A stretch of DNA of 64,000 nucleotides from Pedobacter faecalis (GCF_030182585.1 NZ_JARXOW010000001.1:1116001-1180000); one strand, 5' to 3'; counted from the stretch's first letter, positions 16,996-27,186 are shown. The notes: generated by a model not told the origin, from the letters alone. Translations and numbers: made by a program.

Positions 16996-17760
16996 TTATT
17001 CACAAGATAATGTCAAGCCATCATAAGCTAATTTCATATTTTCTGGCAATTCCTGCTCTACCTGGGTATGAAGACCCATATTGTGACTGATATGCGTGAA
17101 ATAGGTGGTCTCGGCCCCTACTTTCTTAGCAAAAGCAATGGCTTCTTCTAAAGTAAAGTGTGAGATATGATCTTCTTTTTGCAAGGCATTCAAAACCAAT
17201 ATTTTGCAGCCCCGGATCTTTTCCAGAGTTGCATCGGATATCGTCTTTGCATCGGTGATATAGACGAAGTCTTTGATCTTGAAGCCCAGAATGGGAAGCT
17301 TGTAATGCATAATTTCAAGCGGCGTGATTTCGGTTTGCCCGATATGGAACGGCGCTGCGTCTATGGTGTGCAGGGTTAATTGCGGCAGTCCGGGATATCG
17401 TATTTCTGAAAATATGTAGGAGAACTCCCGTTTCAGATTGTCCTGAACCTGTGTTGTTGCATAGATATCAATATCCTTCTTCAACAGATAGTTGAATGGC
17501 CTGATGTCGTCCAGTCCGGCTACATGGTCGCGATGCTCATGGGTGTAAATGATCGCGTCAAGATCTTTTACATTTGCCCGCAGCATCTGGTATCTGAAAT
17601 CGGGGCCGCTATCTATCACTATGGTCTTATCGCCGGTTTCTATAAGCACCGAAACACGTAGGCGTTTATCCCGGGCGTCGTCCGACTGGCATACGGCGCA
17701 GTTGCATGTGATAACGGGAATGCCTTGGGAAGTTCCGGATCCTAGAATAGTGATTTTCAA
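16996..17760 (-). CDS. MBL-fold metallo-hydrolase, PhnP-like
   Basis: A 254-residue cytoplasmic metallo-beta-lactamase fold protein. It begins MKITILGSGTSQGIP followed by C-N-C-x2-C, as in PhnP-type phosphodiesterases. The metal-binding motif THEHRDHVAGLDD, a later ITDAKT, and the histidine of FTHISHN complete the two-metal site. PhnP-type enzymes hydrolyse cyclic phosphodiesters, but the name here reflects fold and motif only; no phosphonate genes are nearby. It follows lolA on the same strand after 51 bp. Confidence 0.85.
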   Translation of the reverse strand: MKITILGSGTSQGIPVITCNCAVCQSDDARDKRLRVSVLIETGDKTIVIDSGPDFRYQMLRANVKDLDAIIYTHEHRDHVAGLDDIRPFNYLLKKDIDIYATTQVQDNLKREFSYIFSEIRYPGLPQLTLHTIDAAPFHIGQTEITPLEIMHYKLPILGFKIKDFVYITDAKTISDATLEKIRGCKILVLNALQKEDHISHFTLEEAIAFAKKVGAETTYFTHISHNMGLHTQVEQELPENMKLAYDGLTLSCE

Positions 17761-17811
17761 AACAAATGATCTGCTTAGCGCTCAAACATAGAAAAAATTG
17801 CCGAGATATAT

Positions 17812-18468
17812 TTATCTCAGATCAACAACTTCCACGCCCGGATATTTCTTGGCGTCGAAAGTGAATGTACTTTCTGGCACTTTAACATTGTGGACAAATG
17901 TTTTGATGTTATAATTATACTTATTGCCGTTTTTATCGAAGATCAGGACGTTAGCAATACGTTTTGCGAGCTTATCTATACTGAGCCGGATCTTGAAGTA
18001 AGCTTTTTTTGTGTCTATTGGCGCCAGATCTATCGTTTGATATACTTTGCCGGCCGACTTGCTTTCGCCGGTGTAAGTGTATTTAAAACCGCGCTCGTAA
18101 ATGGTAAACATCTTTGCCGGGTTTAAGGCGTCTGCACTTTGGTCGGCCTCCACAACCTGTACCTCTTTATCATCCTTCAAATAGGTCCACTGACTTTTAC
18201 CATCACTGATCAGGTGCTGACTGGTCATTTCGATGCGGTATTTATTGGTTTTGGCGCGCACATAAAGTGTGCCTTGCTGTGATTCCCTGGTTTTAGACTG
18301 GGGATTATCCATGGTGAATGTGAAATCACTTTTCACCACATCGTACGAGCGGTATTTTTTGCTTACCTGGTCTAGTATAGCCCTTGCTTTAGCATCATTT
18401 TGGCCGTAGACAGCCACGGAGGCCATCATCGAAACTGCGGTCGACATCAATAATAAGGTCCTTCTCAT
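17812..18468 (-). CDS. lolA: LolA-type outer-membrane lipoprotein carrier
   Basis: A 218-residue periplasmic protein with a signal peptide (MRRTLLLMS..., cleavage near VYG-QN). The LolA-fold core contains SDFTFTM, GTLYVRAKTNKYRI, SQWTYLKDDKEV and LNPAKMF. LolA shuttles lipoproteins from LolCDE to the outer membrane. The start at ATG 18468 is set by AAAGGAG (complement of 18474-18480), which overlaps the ftsK stop codon; a start 11 codons earlier inside ftsK would lose the signal peptide shape. It is 10 bp downstream of ftsK, a common Bacteroidota pairing. Confidence 0.88.
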   Translation of the reverse strand: MRRTLLLMSTAVSMMASVAVYGQNDAKARAILDQVSKKYRSYDVVKSDFTFTMDNPQSKTRESQQGTLYVRAKTNKYRIEMTSQHLISDGKSQWTYLKDDKEVQVVEADQSADALNPAKMFTIYERGFKYTYTGESKSAGKVYQTIDLAPIDTKKAYFKIRLSIDKLAKRIANVLIFDKNGNKYNYNIKTFVHNVKVPESTFTFDAKKYPGVEVVDLR

Positions 18469-18478
18469 CTTTTCTCCT

Positions 18479-21034
18479 TTATTTATTATTATCCAGGTCA
18501 TTCAAGAACTGTTCCAAAGCGTATTCGTCAGGAATCAGTACTTCGCGCGCCTTACTTCCCTCGAACGGGCCAACGATGCCTGCCGCTTCAAGCTGATCGA
18601 TGATACGACCTGCCCGGTTATAGCCGAGTTTAAGCTTGCGCTGTATGAGAGAGGTAGAGCCCTGCTGATGCATCACGATCAGTCTTGCTGCATCTTCAAA
18701 CATCCCATCCCGGTCATTGGGATCAAAGTCGAGTTTGGCGGATTCTGCCGCTTCGTCTATGTACTCCGGCAATTGATATGCTTCAGGATAGCCACGCTGT
18801 ACGCCGATAAAATCTGAAATACGATCTACCTCAGGGGTGTCCACGAATGCGCACTGTAGGCGGATAAGATCGTTGCCCGTAGAAAGCAGCATATCTCCCC
18901 GTCCGATAAGCTGGTCAGCCCCTCCGCTATCTAATATCGTCCTGGAATCTATTTTTGACAACACCCTAAAGGCAAGCCTCGCCGGGAAGTTGGCTTTAAT
19001 CGTTCCTGTAATAATGTTTACTGAAGGTCTTTGCGTAGCCAGAACAAGGTGAATACCTACCGCCCTGGCAAGCTGCGCGAGCCTGGCTATCGGGGTCTCA
19101 ACCTCTTTTCCGGCGGTCATCATCAGATCGGCAAATTCGTCTACAATAAGCACGATATATGGCAGGAAGCGGTGCGAATTGTTCGGGTTCAGCTTACGCT
19201 TGATAAATTTATCGTTGTATTCTTTCAGGTTCCTCACCTGTGCATCTTTAAGAAGATCGTAACGCTGGTCCATCTCAATGCACAGAGAGTTCAGCGTGTT
19301 GATCACCTTCTTGGTATCGGTAATAATGGCATCAGCTTCGCCGGGAAGTTTGGCCAGGAAGTGCCGCTCTATCTTGTTGAACAAGGTAAGTTCCACTTTT
19401 TTGGGGTCCACGAGCACCAGCTTAAGCTGCGATGGATGTTTTTTGTAAAGCAGGGATACCAAAATAGAGTTGATACCTACGGACTTACCCTGACCTGTGG
19501 CTCCGGCTACAAGCAGGTGAGGCATCTTAGACAGGTCGGCAATGTAGACCTCGTTTGATATCGTTTTACCCAAGGCAATAGGCAGGTCCATAGCGGTCTG
19601 CTGGAATTTCTCCGTGGCCAGTATGCTGCGCATCGAAACCATCTCCGGATGAAGGTTGGGCACTTCGATACCTATGGTTCCCTTTCCGGGCATTGGTGCA
19701 ATGATACGGATACCAAGGGCGGCCAGACTTAGTGCAATATCGTCTTCCAGGTTCTTGATCTTTGAAATTCTGACACCTGGTGCAGGGATAATCTCATACA
19801 GCGTAACGGTAGGCCCTATCGTTGCCTTGATCTTATCGATCTCTATATTATAGTGATTGAGTGTTTCTACGATCTTGTTTTTATTGGCTTCAAGCTCGTC
19901 TGCGTTTACCGAGATTTTGTTGGAGCCGTAGTTTTCGAGAAGATCCAGATGGGGATACCTGTAGCTGGCCAGGTCTAAGGTCGGATCGTAATGTCCGAAC
20001 TGTTCGATAAGTTCTTCAGATTTCTTCTCCTCCTCGGTTTTTTCTACCGTGAGTTCCGGCTCTGCTTTAACCAGGGTCTCGGCAACAGGCAGGTTAACTT
20101 CAACTGGTAAAGGCACTGCAGGCGCCACTGCTGCCGGTAGCACTGCATCAGGTTCAAGTTCCGGTTCCCGTTCCGGCTCAAACCTTGTGGGAGCGATCAC
20201 GACGTTCTGTTCCTTTTTACGCTGACTGCCCAGGCGGTCGTTCAGTGTAAATTCTACAGGCTCTGATCTGATTTCGTTTTCCAGTTCAACGTGTTCGGGA
20301 ACGTCAGGGACTATCTCATCCGCTTTGGGCTCCAATTTCCGCTCCGGCAATTTAAAATCGATGTTATAAGCGATAATTAAAACTGTGAGTGCCAGAAAGA
20401 TGATCAGTCCGCCCACGCCCGCTGTGCCAATCTGCGCAACAAGCAGCTTGTTGGCCCAGTAACCAAACTCCCCTTCCACAAAATGTGGCGTATTGCTCAT
20501 GAAGGCATGTAAAAAGCCGAGGGTCAGTGAAATGAAAATCAAAAAGAAAAGGCTGTAGGCGAGCATCTTTTCGATAGCAAAGATCTTTACCTTAAACAAA
20601 AGGCGGTATCCGATCACAAAGAAAATCATGATGAACAGGAACGAAGCCAGGCCAAACCATTCGTAAATGAACTGATGGGCCAGCAGGGCGCCAAGTTTGC
20701 CTAGCCAGTTTTGCACATCCGGATTGATATTTACGTTCTGCAGTTCTTCATAGGTTTTGAAAAGGTTGCCCCAGCCGCCGTTTGCATCAATCACATAACT
20801 ATGATCGTCTTGCCAGGTAAACAGGTAGGAAGTAAATGCGATGAGAAAGTAAAGGGAAAATATAATAAATACCAGCCCGATTATTTTTACCAGTCTTCCG
20901 TCCTGGAGGTCGAGCGTAGGCAAAATATCCCTTTTTTCCGTTGTCCTTCGGGTGCCGCCCGACCGTACGCTTTGCTTGTCAACAGCCTCATTTTTAAATG
21001 AATTAGACTTAAACTGGTTTCCTCTTACCGCCAT
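18479..21034 (-). CDS. ftsK: DNA translocase FtsK/SpoIIIE
   Basis: An 851-residue protein that moves chromosome termini through the closing septum. Residues ~45-240 hold four or more membrane helices, ~240-345 a low-complexity acidic/Pro linker, and ~370-750 the RecA-like motor with Walker A GATGQGKSVG (~508) and Walker B LLVLVDPKK/VDEFADLM. The C-terminal gamma winged helix begins near GSTSLIQRKLKLGYNRAG and reads the chromosome polarity sites. The family form is full length. A TAAGTTTG promoter box lies 26 bp upstream. First gene of an ftsK-lolA-MBL-tRNA run. Confidence 0.95.
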   Translation of the reverse strand: MAVRGNQFKSNSFKNEAVDKQSVRSGGTRRTTEKRDILPTLDLQDGRLVKIIGLVFIIFSLYFLIAFTSYLFTWQDDHSYVIDANGGWGNLFKTYEELQNVNINPDVQNWLGKLGALLAHQFIYEWFGLASFLFIMIFFVIGYRLLFKVKIFAIEKMLAYSLFFLIFISLTLGFLHAFMSNTPHFVEGEFGYWANKLLVAQIGTAGVGGLIIFLALTVLIIAYNIDFKLPERKLEPKADEIVPDVPEHVELENEIRSEPVEFTLNDRLGSQRKKEQNVVIAPTRFEPEREPELEPDAVLPAAVAPAVPLPVEVNLPVAETLVKAEPELTVEKTEEEKKSEELIEQFGHYDPTLDLASYRYPHLDLLENYGSNKISVNADELEANKNKIVETLNHYNIEIDKIKATIGPTVTLYEIIPAPGVRISKIKNLEDDIALSLAALGIRIIAPMPGKGTIGIEVPNLHPEMVSMRSILATEKFQQTAMDLPIALGKTISNEVYIADLSKMPHLLVAGATGQGKSVGINSILVSLLYKKHPSQLKLVLVDPKKVELTLFNKIERHFLAKLPGEADAIITDTKKVINTLNSLCIEMDQRYDLLKDAQVRNLKEYNDKFIKRKLNPNNSHRFLPYIVLIVDEFADLMMTAGKEVETPIARLAQLARAVGIHLVLATQRPSVNIITGTIKANFPARLAFRVLSKIDSRTILDSGGADQLIGRGDMLLSTGNDLIRLQCAFVDTPEVDRISDFIGVQRGYPEAYQLPEYIDEAAESAKLDFDPNDRDGMFEDAARLIVMHQQGSTSLIQRKLKLGYNRAGRIIDQLEAAGIVGPFEGSKAREVLIPDEYALEQFLNDLDNNK

Positions 21035-21059
21035 TTTTGGACTGAAAATAAATAATCAA

Positions 21060-21090
21060 CAAACTTAGATAAACTGTTCAAGCCAAGCAA
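21060..21090 (-). promoter_or_regulatory. Bacteroidota-type promoter of ftsK
   Basis: On the minus strand TTG (complement of 21088-21090), a 20-nt spacer, then TAAGTTTG (complement of 21060-21067), a full match to the -7 consensus TAnnTTTG. The predicted start gives a leader of about 20 nt before the ftsK ATG. Confidence 0.6.
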
Positions 21091-21206
21091 CTTTATAAAA
21101 ATAAATTAAAAACCTGGATAAGTCCTTTAAACCTTAGCATACGATGCCAGTCATATAAACAAAACACACAAAGTTTTTGAATTTTAGATATAGTTTTGTT
21201 TTAGGT

Positions 21207-21241
21207 AAAAAGCCCGCTTAATGGATGTTAAGCGGGCTTTT
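21207..21241 (-). terminator. Strong terminator after the pspC-like gene
   Basis: Perfect stem AAAAGCCCGCTTAA / TTAAGCGGGCTTTT with a 6-nt loop (21222-21227). It lies just beyond the stop of the PspC-domain gene on the minus strand and upstream of the ftsK promoter. It is symmetric enough to work in both directions. Confidence 0.9.
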
Positions 21242-21252
21242 ATTTACAGGTG

Positions 21253-21474
21253 TTAAATATCCCATACTTTTAGCCTGATCCTTTTCACATATCTTCTAAC
21301 ATCAAGTACGATAGCGGCCATGATATAAAAAATAATTGGAAAGCCAACGGCAAGGAAAGAGGAGTAGATAAAAAACAGCCTGATCTTACTTATAGACATA
21401 CCTAAATAGCCGGCAAGCTTTGTGCAAACGCCGAAACTTTGCTTTTCGAAAAACGTAAGGATTCTCTGGAACAT
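21253..21474 (-). CDS. PspC-domain membrane protein
   Basis: A 73-residue protein with one PspC domain: FGVCTKLAGYLGMSISKIRLFF, then a hydrophobic helix and a basic tail. PspC proteins sit in the inner membrane and sense envelope stress. ATG 21474 is chosen because it begins MFQRILTFFEKQSFGVC, family-like. It comes 2 nt after the stop of the DUF2851 gene, so the genes are coupled. The longer frame to 21519 lies inside the upstream gene. Confidence 0.82.
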   Translation of the reverse strand: MFQRILTFFEKQSFGVCTKLAGYLGMSISKIRLFFIYSSFLAVGFPIIFYIMAAIVLDVRRYVKRIRLKVWDI

Positions 21475-21476
21475 GC

Positions 21477-22757
21477 CTATTGCTTTAATATCTTTATTCC
21501 AATACCACAATTTAAACATTTCTTTTGTTTGCAGTAGTATTTATTTAATTGTAATAACGCCTGAGATTCGAATGCATTGTCCGGCGTCAGACCGGCATCG
21601 GCGTATTTTTTCAGGATGGCATTGCTTTCGGGCTGGATAGCGTCGAGAAAGTGCAGCGCACGATCTATGTATTTAGGCTGACTGGTATGTTTGCCAAAAG
21701 CAAACAGCACATAGCAGCAGGTGTTGATCGCAATGTTCTCAACAGAGCCTATGCCCGGCTGAAGGCTTCTCTCGGCCGCAGGTTTCCCGAAATGGCAGTG
21801 CGTACGCCAGTATGGGTCGACGGGCAGATCGCTGAACAACTTATATAAAGTCTTTAAGTCGCGGCAGGCAGTAACCTTTGAAAATATACCGGCTGATTTC
21901 CGGATGCAGGCTGAGAATTGTGCAAGACGAATGGTGGGAAAACTATGGGGACGCATCCTCAAAAATTTCCATAAGGACTTGTCGATACTGCAGAGCTGAT
22001 ACTTGGTCTTCAAGAAGCCATACATGCTCCTTAGCCGGGCCGGATAATCCTCGGAAAAGGATTGATCAAGAAAACCGGCCTGACCAAATATCAATGCTTC
22101 AATCTCGAGGGGCTGATTGGCGTGCCTGGCCAGAATGTGGCTGGGCAGGCTGCAGGCCAGAAGTTCAAAAGGCGCTGCATTTACGTTAAAACCAAAATTT
22201 CTGGCAAGTGTAACATAAAACGTCTCTTTCCAGTCGCCTTTGGTACGCTTCAAGGTATTCAGGATTTCAGCCGACTTTTCCTCAAGGCGGGTAACCATTG
22301 TTCTGGCCAATGTACTTTCTATAACGATCCGTGGAACCTGCCCAATTAAAGCCTCGCATGGAAAATTACTTGCCGCACCAATAAGCTGTTTGTATTTATA
22401 ACTAAGTGATTCATCGAACATTCCTCTGAGGCACAATACCGGGATTTCCGTTCCGTCCTGACGCAAGATCTTCATGTCGTGGTCGTACACCACATGCAGG
22501 ATAACGGAATCGTATGCTGCGTTTAAATGGTGACGGTGAGAAAGCCAGTCGGACGACCGGGTGTGCACTTCAACATCCCCTATCCAAAGGGTATTGGAAA
22601 TTACGATCCGGGCGTGACTGAAGTCGGGGCCCGCATGCTGATTGAGCATGCCGGGTCTCTGAATCTCCATTTGCCGGCCATCGACGCAGGAAAGTTGCCC
22701 GGGTCTGATCAATCTGTGCTGCCAGATAAACTGCAGCAGCCCTTCCGAGATATACAT
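21477..22757 (-). CDS. DUF2851 family protein
   Basis: A 426-residue soluble protein that matches DUF2851, a Bacteroidota family of unknown function (start MYISEGLLQFIWQHRLI, with HAGPDFSHARI and VEVHTRSSDW). The C-terminus ends with a Cys-rich KKCLNCGIGIKI segment that could bind a metal. It lies between pyrF and pspC-like genes on the same strand. No function is assigned. Confidence 0.8.
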   Translation of the reverse strand: MYISEGLLQFIWQHRLIRPGQLSCVDGRQMEIQRPGMLNQHAGPDFSHARIVISNTLWIGDVEVHTRSSDWLSHRHHLNAAYDSVILHVVYDHDMKILRQDGTEIPVLCLRGMFDESLSYKYKQLIGAASNFPCEALIGQVPRIVIESTLARTMVTRLEEKSAEILNTLKRTKGDWKETFYVTLARNFGFNVNAAPFELLACSLPSHILARHANQPLEIEALIFGQAGFLDQSFSEDYPARLRSMYGFLKTKYQLCSIDKSLWKFLRMRPHSFPTIRLAQFSACIRKSAGIFSKVTACRDLKTLYKLFSDLPVDPYWRTHCHFGKPAAERSLQPGIGSVENIAINTCCYVLFAFGKHTSQPKYIDRALHFLDAIQPESNAILKKYADAGLTPDNAFESQALLQLNKYYCKQKKCLNCGIGIKILKQ

Positions 22758-22802
22758 GCAGCGAACTTAATCGAATTGCATGTTTCGGAACAACCCGCCT
22801 GC

Positions 22803-23633
22803 CTACTTTATTCGAGCGGCCTCCAGGATTTGCTGCATTTCCTGCTGAAGTTTTAACGCCTCTTCACGGGCTTTCTCAGCGAAATCTTCCCCTTTGCCAG
22901 CATAGATGATGGAACGGGCAGCATTTACGAGCAAACCACAGTCGGGCGTAAGGCCATACTTGCACACCTCGCTAAGGCTTCCGCCCTGTGCACCCACGCC
23001 AGGTACGAGTAAAAAGTGATCGGGAGCCAGTTTACGAACCGCAGCAAATTCTGATCCCCGCGTAGCTCCTACCACGTACATCATCTGCTCACTCCCGCCC
23101 CAACTGGCCGAAGTGCGGATCACCTCTTCATACAATTTACCATTTTGCGATTCAAGCAACTGAAAATCGCTGTGCCCTGCATTGGAAGTTAGGGCCAGCA
23201 GGATGACCCATTTGTCTTTATAGTTGAGGAATGGCCCTACAGAATCATGTCCCATATATGGGGCTACCGTAACGGCATCAAAGCTCATTCCCGATTTCTC
23301 CTGATTGAAAAATGCTTCGGCATACATCGAAGAGGTGTTCCCGATGTCGCCCCGCTTGGCGTCTGCAATGGTTAATACATCTTTTGGAATGTATTCCCAA
23401 GTCTGCATAAGCGTCTGCCAACCCACTAAGCCCATACATTCGTAAAAAGCTGTATTGGGCTTATAGGCAACGCAAAGGTCTTTCGTAGCATCGATGATTT
23501 GTTTGTTAAACTCCAGAACAGGGTTGTCGTATTTCAGCAAATGCGGCGGCAGGTTTTCCTTAACCGGATCCAAACCTATGCATAAGAATGACTTTTTGAT
23601 TTTAATTTGTTCAATGAGTTGCTGCTTGTTCAT
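22803..23633 (-). CDS. pyrF: Orotidine 5'-phosphate decarboxylase
   Basis: A 276-residue enzyme of the last step of UMP synthesis, converting OMP to UMP. The catalytic motif [11 protein letters not shown] is intact, with YKPNTAFYE and the phosphate-binding VPGVGAQGG later. Length and motif fit the long (type 2) branch of PyrF. ATG 23633 is preferred over the GTG directly before it. It is 45 bp upstream of the DUF2851 gene and probably cotranscribed with it. Confidence 0.94.
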   Translation of the reverse strand: MNKQQLIEQIKIKKSFLCIGLDPVKENLPPHLLKYDNPVLEFNKQIIDATKDLCVAYKPNTAFYECMGLVGWQTLMQTWEYIPKDVLTIADAKRGDIGNTSSMYAEAFFNQEKSGMSFDAVTVAPYMGHDSVGPFLNYKDKWVILLALTSNAGHSDFQLLESQNGKLYEEVIRTSASWGGSEQMMYVVGATRGSEFAAVRKLAPDHFLLVPGVGAQGGSLSEVCKYGLTPDCGLLVNAARSIIYAGKGEDFAEKAREEALKLQQEMQQILEAARIK

Positions 23634-23887
23634 CACTTGCTTATTTTGCGCAAAGATGTCGATTTTAGAAATTATTTCGGGAGTTTACCGGAACTTTACA
23701 CCGAATTTATTTTCAGTTTTTCTTGGAGTTTCGGCGACAAATACATACAATTGCACCATAATTCTCTAAAAGTTTATCTGGGCATTCAGAAAATCTCATT
23801 AAAATCTTGTTATCAAAAATTTTTAATAACTGCATTTTCTGCCTTGTTCGCTGGTAAACCCTGAAAAAAATTCTCGACAACTACATA
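23634..23887. other. Divergent region between pyrF and rho
   Basis: About 250 bp without a gene between two divergent start codons. I see no full TAnnTTTG box on either strand. A near-palindrome made of A/T runs with GTTAT/ATAAC ends lies at 23809-23830; its meaning is unclear. Confidence 0.4.
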
Positions 23888-25558
23888 ATGTTTAACAAAA
23901 CGGAATTAAACGAAAAACTCACGGCTGAATTGCGTGAGATTGCAAAATCAAAAGGTATTCTTAACGCTGAGGAGCTTCGAAAAGCGGAGCTGGTTGAAAT
24001 CATTGCCCAGATATCTGAACAGGAATCTGGAAGCGACAAACAGGAAAGGGTTCCTGCAAGCAAACCTGTAAAAGCTGCGGCATCTGGCGAGGCTTCGGCC
24101 GAGAAGCCTGCCCGGAAGAGAATCCGCATAAACAAGGATGAGGACGGTCCGAAAACCAGGCCTTTCAACAACGCATCTTTATTTGAAGAACAGAAAGCAC
24201 CTGTTGCGGCCGAACGTGTTGCAGAACCTGCTGCTGCAATGGATGGATCTGCAGCCGGTGACGCACTTGAAATGCCGAGAGCGGAAGTCGCAGTTGACAA
24301 GACTGCTGAACCTGCAACTGAAGTAAACCGCGCGGCAGCACCTGAAAAAAAGCCAAACCCGAATAAAGACGGCAACAAACCTAAAGGTCAGCCAGGAAAC
24401 AATACCTCCAAACAGATCGAGAACAGCTACTCGAACCTGGATTTTGATAATACCATTACCAATGAGGGCGTATTGGAAATTATGCCTGATGGCTATGGCT
24501 TCCTGAGATCTGCCGATTATAACTATCTGTCGTCTCCTGATGATATATATGTATCTCAATCGCAGATAAAGCTATTCGGCTTAAAAACCGGTGATACTGT
24601 AAAAGGCAGCATCCGTCCGCCAAAAGAGGGTGAGAAGTATTTTCCTCTCGTCCGGGTTGAGACCATCAACGGACGCCTTCCTGCTGATGTGAGGGATCGT
24701 GTACCTTTTGACTATCTGACGCCTTTGTTCCCAACTGAGCGACTGAATTTGTTTACCGAGACCAACAACTATTCTACCCGGATTATAGACCTCTTTACCC
24801 CAATAGGTAAAGGGCAGCGCGGACTTATCGTGGCGCAGCCAAAAACGGGTAAGACCAATTTGCTTAAAGAGGTTGCCAACGCCATTGCGAAGAACCACCC
24901 GGAGGTGTATCTTATTATCTTATTGATAGATGAGCGTCCGGAAGAGGTTACCGACATGGCGCGCAGTGTACGTGCGGAGGTGATTGCGTCAACTTTTGAT
25001 GAACCGGCCGACAGGCACGTTAAGATTGCGAACATTGTTCTGGAGAAAGCTAAGCGTCTGGTTGAATGCGGTCATGATGTGGTCATCCTGCTCGACTCGA
25101 TCACCAGGCTGGCGCGTGCTTATAATACTACCGCTCCTGCTTCGGGTAAGATTTTGTCTGGTGGTGTAGACGCGAACGCTTTGCATAAGCCTAAGCGCTT
25201 CTTTGGTGCAGCAAGAAATATCGAAAAAGGCGGATCGCTAACCATACTGGCTACTGCGCTTACCGATACCGGTTCCAAAATGGATGAGGTTATCTTTGAG
25301 GAATTCAAAGGTACCGGTAACATGGAACTTCAACTGGATCGTAAACTATCGAACAAGCGTATTTTCCCTGCTGTGGATATTACCGCATCGAGCACAAGAC
25401 GCGACGACCTGCTGCATGACAGAGATACATTACAACGAGTTTGGATTTTGCGTAACCACCTGGCCGACATGAATTCACAGGAAGCTATGGAGTTTGTGCA
25501 GCAGCAGATTCGCGGTACAAAGAGCAACGAGGAGTTCCTTATTTCCATGAATAGCTAA
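23888..25558 (+). CDS. rho: Transcription termination factor Rho
   Basis: A 556-residue hexameric RNA helicase. An N-terminal Rho_N/SAP-like helical domain (1-45) is followed by a ~120-residue low-complexity insert rich in Ala, Pro, Lys and Glu. Then comes the RNA-binding cold-shock domain ([15 protein letters not shown], ~197) and the ATPase core with Walker [12 protein letters not shown] (~318), [13 protein letters not shown] and the Q-loop region [10 protein letters not shown]. coli Rho has 419 residues; the difference is the insert, common in Bacteroidota. It is preceded by 250 bp without a gene, where control of rho may reside. Confidence 0.96.
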   Translation: MFNKTELNEKLTAELREIAKSKGILNAEELRKAELVEIIAQISEQESGSDKQERVPASKPVKAAASGEASAEKPARKRIRINKDEDGPKTRPFNNASLFEEQKAPVAAERVAEPAAAMDGSAAGDALEMPRAEVAVDKTAEPATEVNRAAAPEKKPNPNKDGNKPKGQPGNNTSKQIENSYSNLDFDNTITNEGVLEIMPDGYGFLRSADYNYLSSPDDIYVSQSQIKLFGLKTGDTVKGSIRPPKEGEKYFPLVRVETINGRLPADVRDRVPFDYLTPLFPTERLNLFTETNNYSTRIIDLFTPIGKGQRGLIVAQPKTGKTNLLKEVANAIAKNHPEVYLIILLIDERPEEVTDMARSVRAEVIASTFDEPADRHVKIANIVLEKAKRLVECGHDVVILLDSITRLARAYNTTAPASGKILSGGVDANALHKPKRFFGAARNIEKGGSLTILATALTDTGSKMDEVIFEEFKGTGNMELQLDRKLSNKRIFPAVDITASSTRRDDLLHDRDTLQRVWILRNHLADMNSQEAMEFVQQQIRGTKSNEEFLISMNS

Positions 25559-25564
25559 CGCTGA

Positions 25565-26242
25565 ATGATAAAAAAACACATCCCGAATGCAATTACCTGT
25601 GCAAATCTTTTCTCAGGCTGCATCGGGATTATTTATGCCTTTAACGGCGCGCTGGAAACAGCCGCATATTTCGTGCTGCTGTCAGGCCTGTTCGATTTCT
25701 TCGACGGGATGGCGGCACGATTGCTCCATGTGAAGTCGGCCATCGGGAAAGAACTCGACTCTCTGGCCGACATGGTGAGCTTCGGTTTTCTTCCTGGTGT
25801 TGTCATGTACATGTTGCTTAAGGAGAGTGATTTCACGAGTGAATACCTGCCCTATCTGGGTTTTCTGATCACGATCTTTTCTGCCCTCAGACTTGCAAAG
25901 TTTAATATAGACACCAGGCAGACGGAAGATTTTATAGGGCTTAATACGCCTATGAATACCTTGTTTGTGATATCCCTGCCTTTCATTGGGCGGGACTATC
26001 CGGAAGTTACCGGCTCAACGCTGTTGCTTTTGGGCCTTACTGCTGTATTAAGCTGGCTGCTGGTCAGCGAGATCAGGATCTTCTCCCTGAAATTTAGTTC
26101 CACACAATGGCAGGCAAATAAGATAAAATACATTTTTCTGATCGTATCGGCTATTCTTGCTGTAGCACTTCAGTTTGTGGCAGTACCGTTTATCCTGCTA
26201 CTGTACATCGCGTCGTCGATGCTGCACTTCAGAAAGGCCTAG
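25565..26242 (+). CDS. pssA: CDP-diacylglycerol-serine O-phosphatidyltransferase
   Basis: A 225-residue inner-membrane enzyme that makes phosphatidylserine, the precursor of phosphatidylethanolamine. The CDP-alcohol phosphatidyltransferase signature D-G-x2-A-R-x8-G-x3-D-x3-D is complete in the stretch from FDGMAARLL to DSLADMVSFG. Six or so hydrophobic helices cover the protein. It starts 6 bp after the rho stop, so it is probably cotranscribed with rho. Convergent with the Hpt gene, separated by 1 bp. Confidence 0.93.
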   Translation: MIKKHIPNAITCANLFSGCIGIIYAFNGALETAAYFVLLSGLFDFFDGMAARLLHVKSAIGKELDSLADMVSFGFLPGVVMYMLLKESDFTSEYLPYLGFLITIFSALRLAKFNIDTRQTEDFIGLNTPMNTLFVISLPFIGRDYPEVTGSTLLLLGLTAVLSWLLVSEIRIFSLKFSSTQWQANKIKYIFLIVSAILAVALQFVAVPFILLLYIASSMLHFRKA

Positions 26243-26243
26243 G

Positions 26244-26621
26244 CTACAACTGACGCTGTAACTCGCTTCTGGTCTTGTCAAGCTGCGCGTATAAGATTTC
26301 TGTGAACGCGGAGATTTCCTGTATAGCGGCAGGAAGGCGGTCAAGATCTGAGCCTTCTTTTGCGCTGGTCTCAATCCACTGCATATATGTTTTGGCGTCG
26401 GCCCGTCCTACATAGGTAAAGGTAGGTTTAATTTTATGTGCACTAGCCGCTACCCTCGACCAGTCTTTAGCGGCCACAGCGCTCTGTAATTCTTCGATGT
26501 AAGCGGGCGTCTGCTGCTTAAAGAGATCGATCATTTCTATAATGAATTCAGGGCTATCGCCCGCCATTTCCCTTAAATAGGAAAGATCAAGGGGTTCGTT
26601 ATTCTTTTGCGCATCAATCAT
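26244..26621 (-). CDS. Hpt domain phosphotransfer protein
   Basis: A 125-residue helical bundle with the phospho-accepting histidine in AASAHKIKPT (about residue 60). It would relay phosphate between a hybrid histidine kinase and a response regulator; neither is in the window. ATG 26621 is preferred over a TTG two codons upstream. It begins 8 bp after the folK stop on the same strand. Confidence 0.85.
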   Translation of the reverse strand: MIDAQKNNEPLDLSYLREMAGDSPEFIIEMIDLFKQQTPAYIEELQSAVAAKDWSRVAASAHKIKPTFTYVGRADAKTYMQWIETSAKEGSDLDRLPAAIQEISAFTEILYAQLDKTRSELQRQL

Positions 26622-26629
26622 ATACAAAA

Positions 26630-27130
26630 CTATGAATTAATCCGGGACACATACAAATTATCTCCCAGGCCCTGTAATAATTCTGCGACAGACTTATTCA
26701 GCACCGGGTGCATGCGTTGCGGGGCAATTTCAGACAAGGGCTCGAGTACAAATCTCCGCCTTTGCATTTCCGGATGCGGGATTTGCAATCGGCCCGGCAG
26801 ATCAACAACCTCATTATCATACAAAATGATATCGATATCGATCAGCCTCGCTCCCCATTTCTCCTGCCTCACCCTTCCAAGCTCTTCTTCAATGAGAAGG
26901 GCAGCTTCTAATACAGCCAGCGGCGCTAGTGTGGTCTTCACCGCTACGGCTATATTCAGAAACGACTCCTGGTCTTCCTTGCCCCATGCGGCAGTATGAT
27001 ATACAGCAGAACGCGATACCACCGGACCGATAGTTTCTTCTACCTTTTTCACCGCATTTTCGATTAGCTTTTCCCTATCTCCCATGTTACTGCCAAGTAA
27101 CAAAAAGACATTTCCTGACTCCAATTTCAT
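26630..27130 (-). CDS. folK: Dihydropteridine pyrophosphokinase HPPK
   Basis: A 166-residue enzyme that transfers pyrophosphate from ATP to 6-hydroxymethyl-dihydropterin in folate synthesis. HPPK motifs: LLGSNMGDRE near the N-terminus, RxxEKWGARLIDIDIILYD with the metal-binding Asp pair, then IPHPEMQRRRFVLEPL. Divergent from sppA across 56 bp, and followed by an Hpt gene. Folate partners folP and folB are not in the window. Confidence 0.95.
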   Translation of the reverse strand: MKLESGNVFLLLGSNMGDREKLIENAVKKVEETIGPVVSRSAVYHTAAWGKEDQESFLNIAVAVKTTLAPLAVLEAALLIEEELGRVRQEKWGARLIDIDIILYDNEVVDLPGRLQIPHPEMQRRRFVLEPLSEIAPQRMHPVLNKSVAELLQGLGDNLYVSRINS

Positions 27131-27186
27131 ACAAGCCCTTGAGGGCGATTTTACTTATATTTACAAATTAAACATATAACCAGTAG

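Noticed and set aside
23809..23830. Operator palindrome upstream of rho
   Set aside because: Mostly A and T runs with one mismatch pair; expected by chance in AT-rich DNA.
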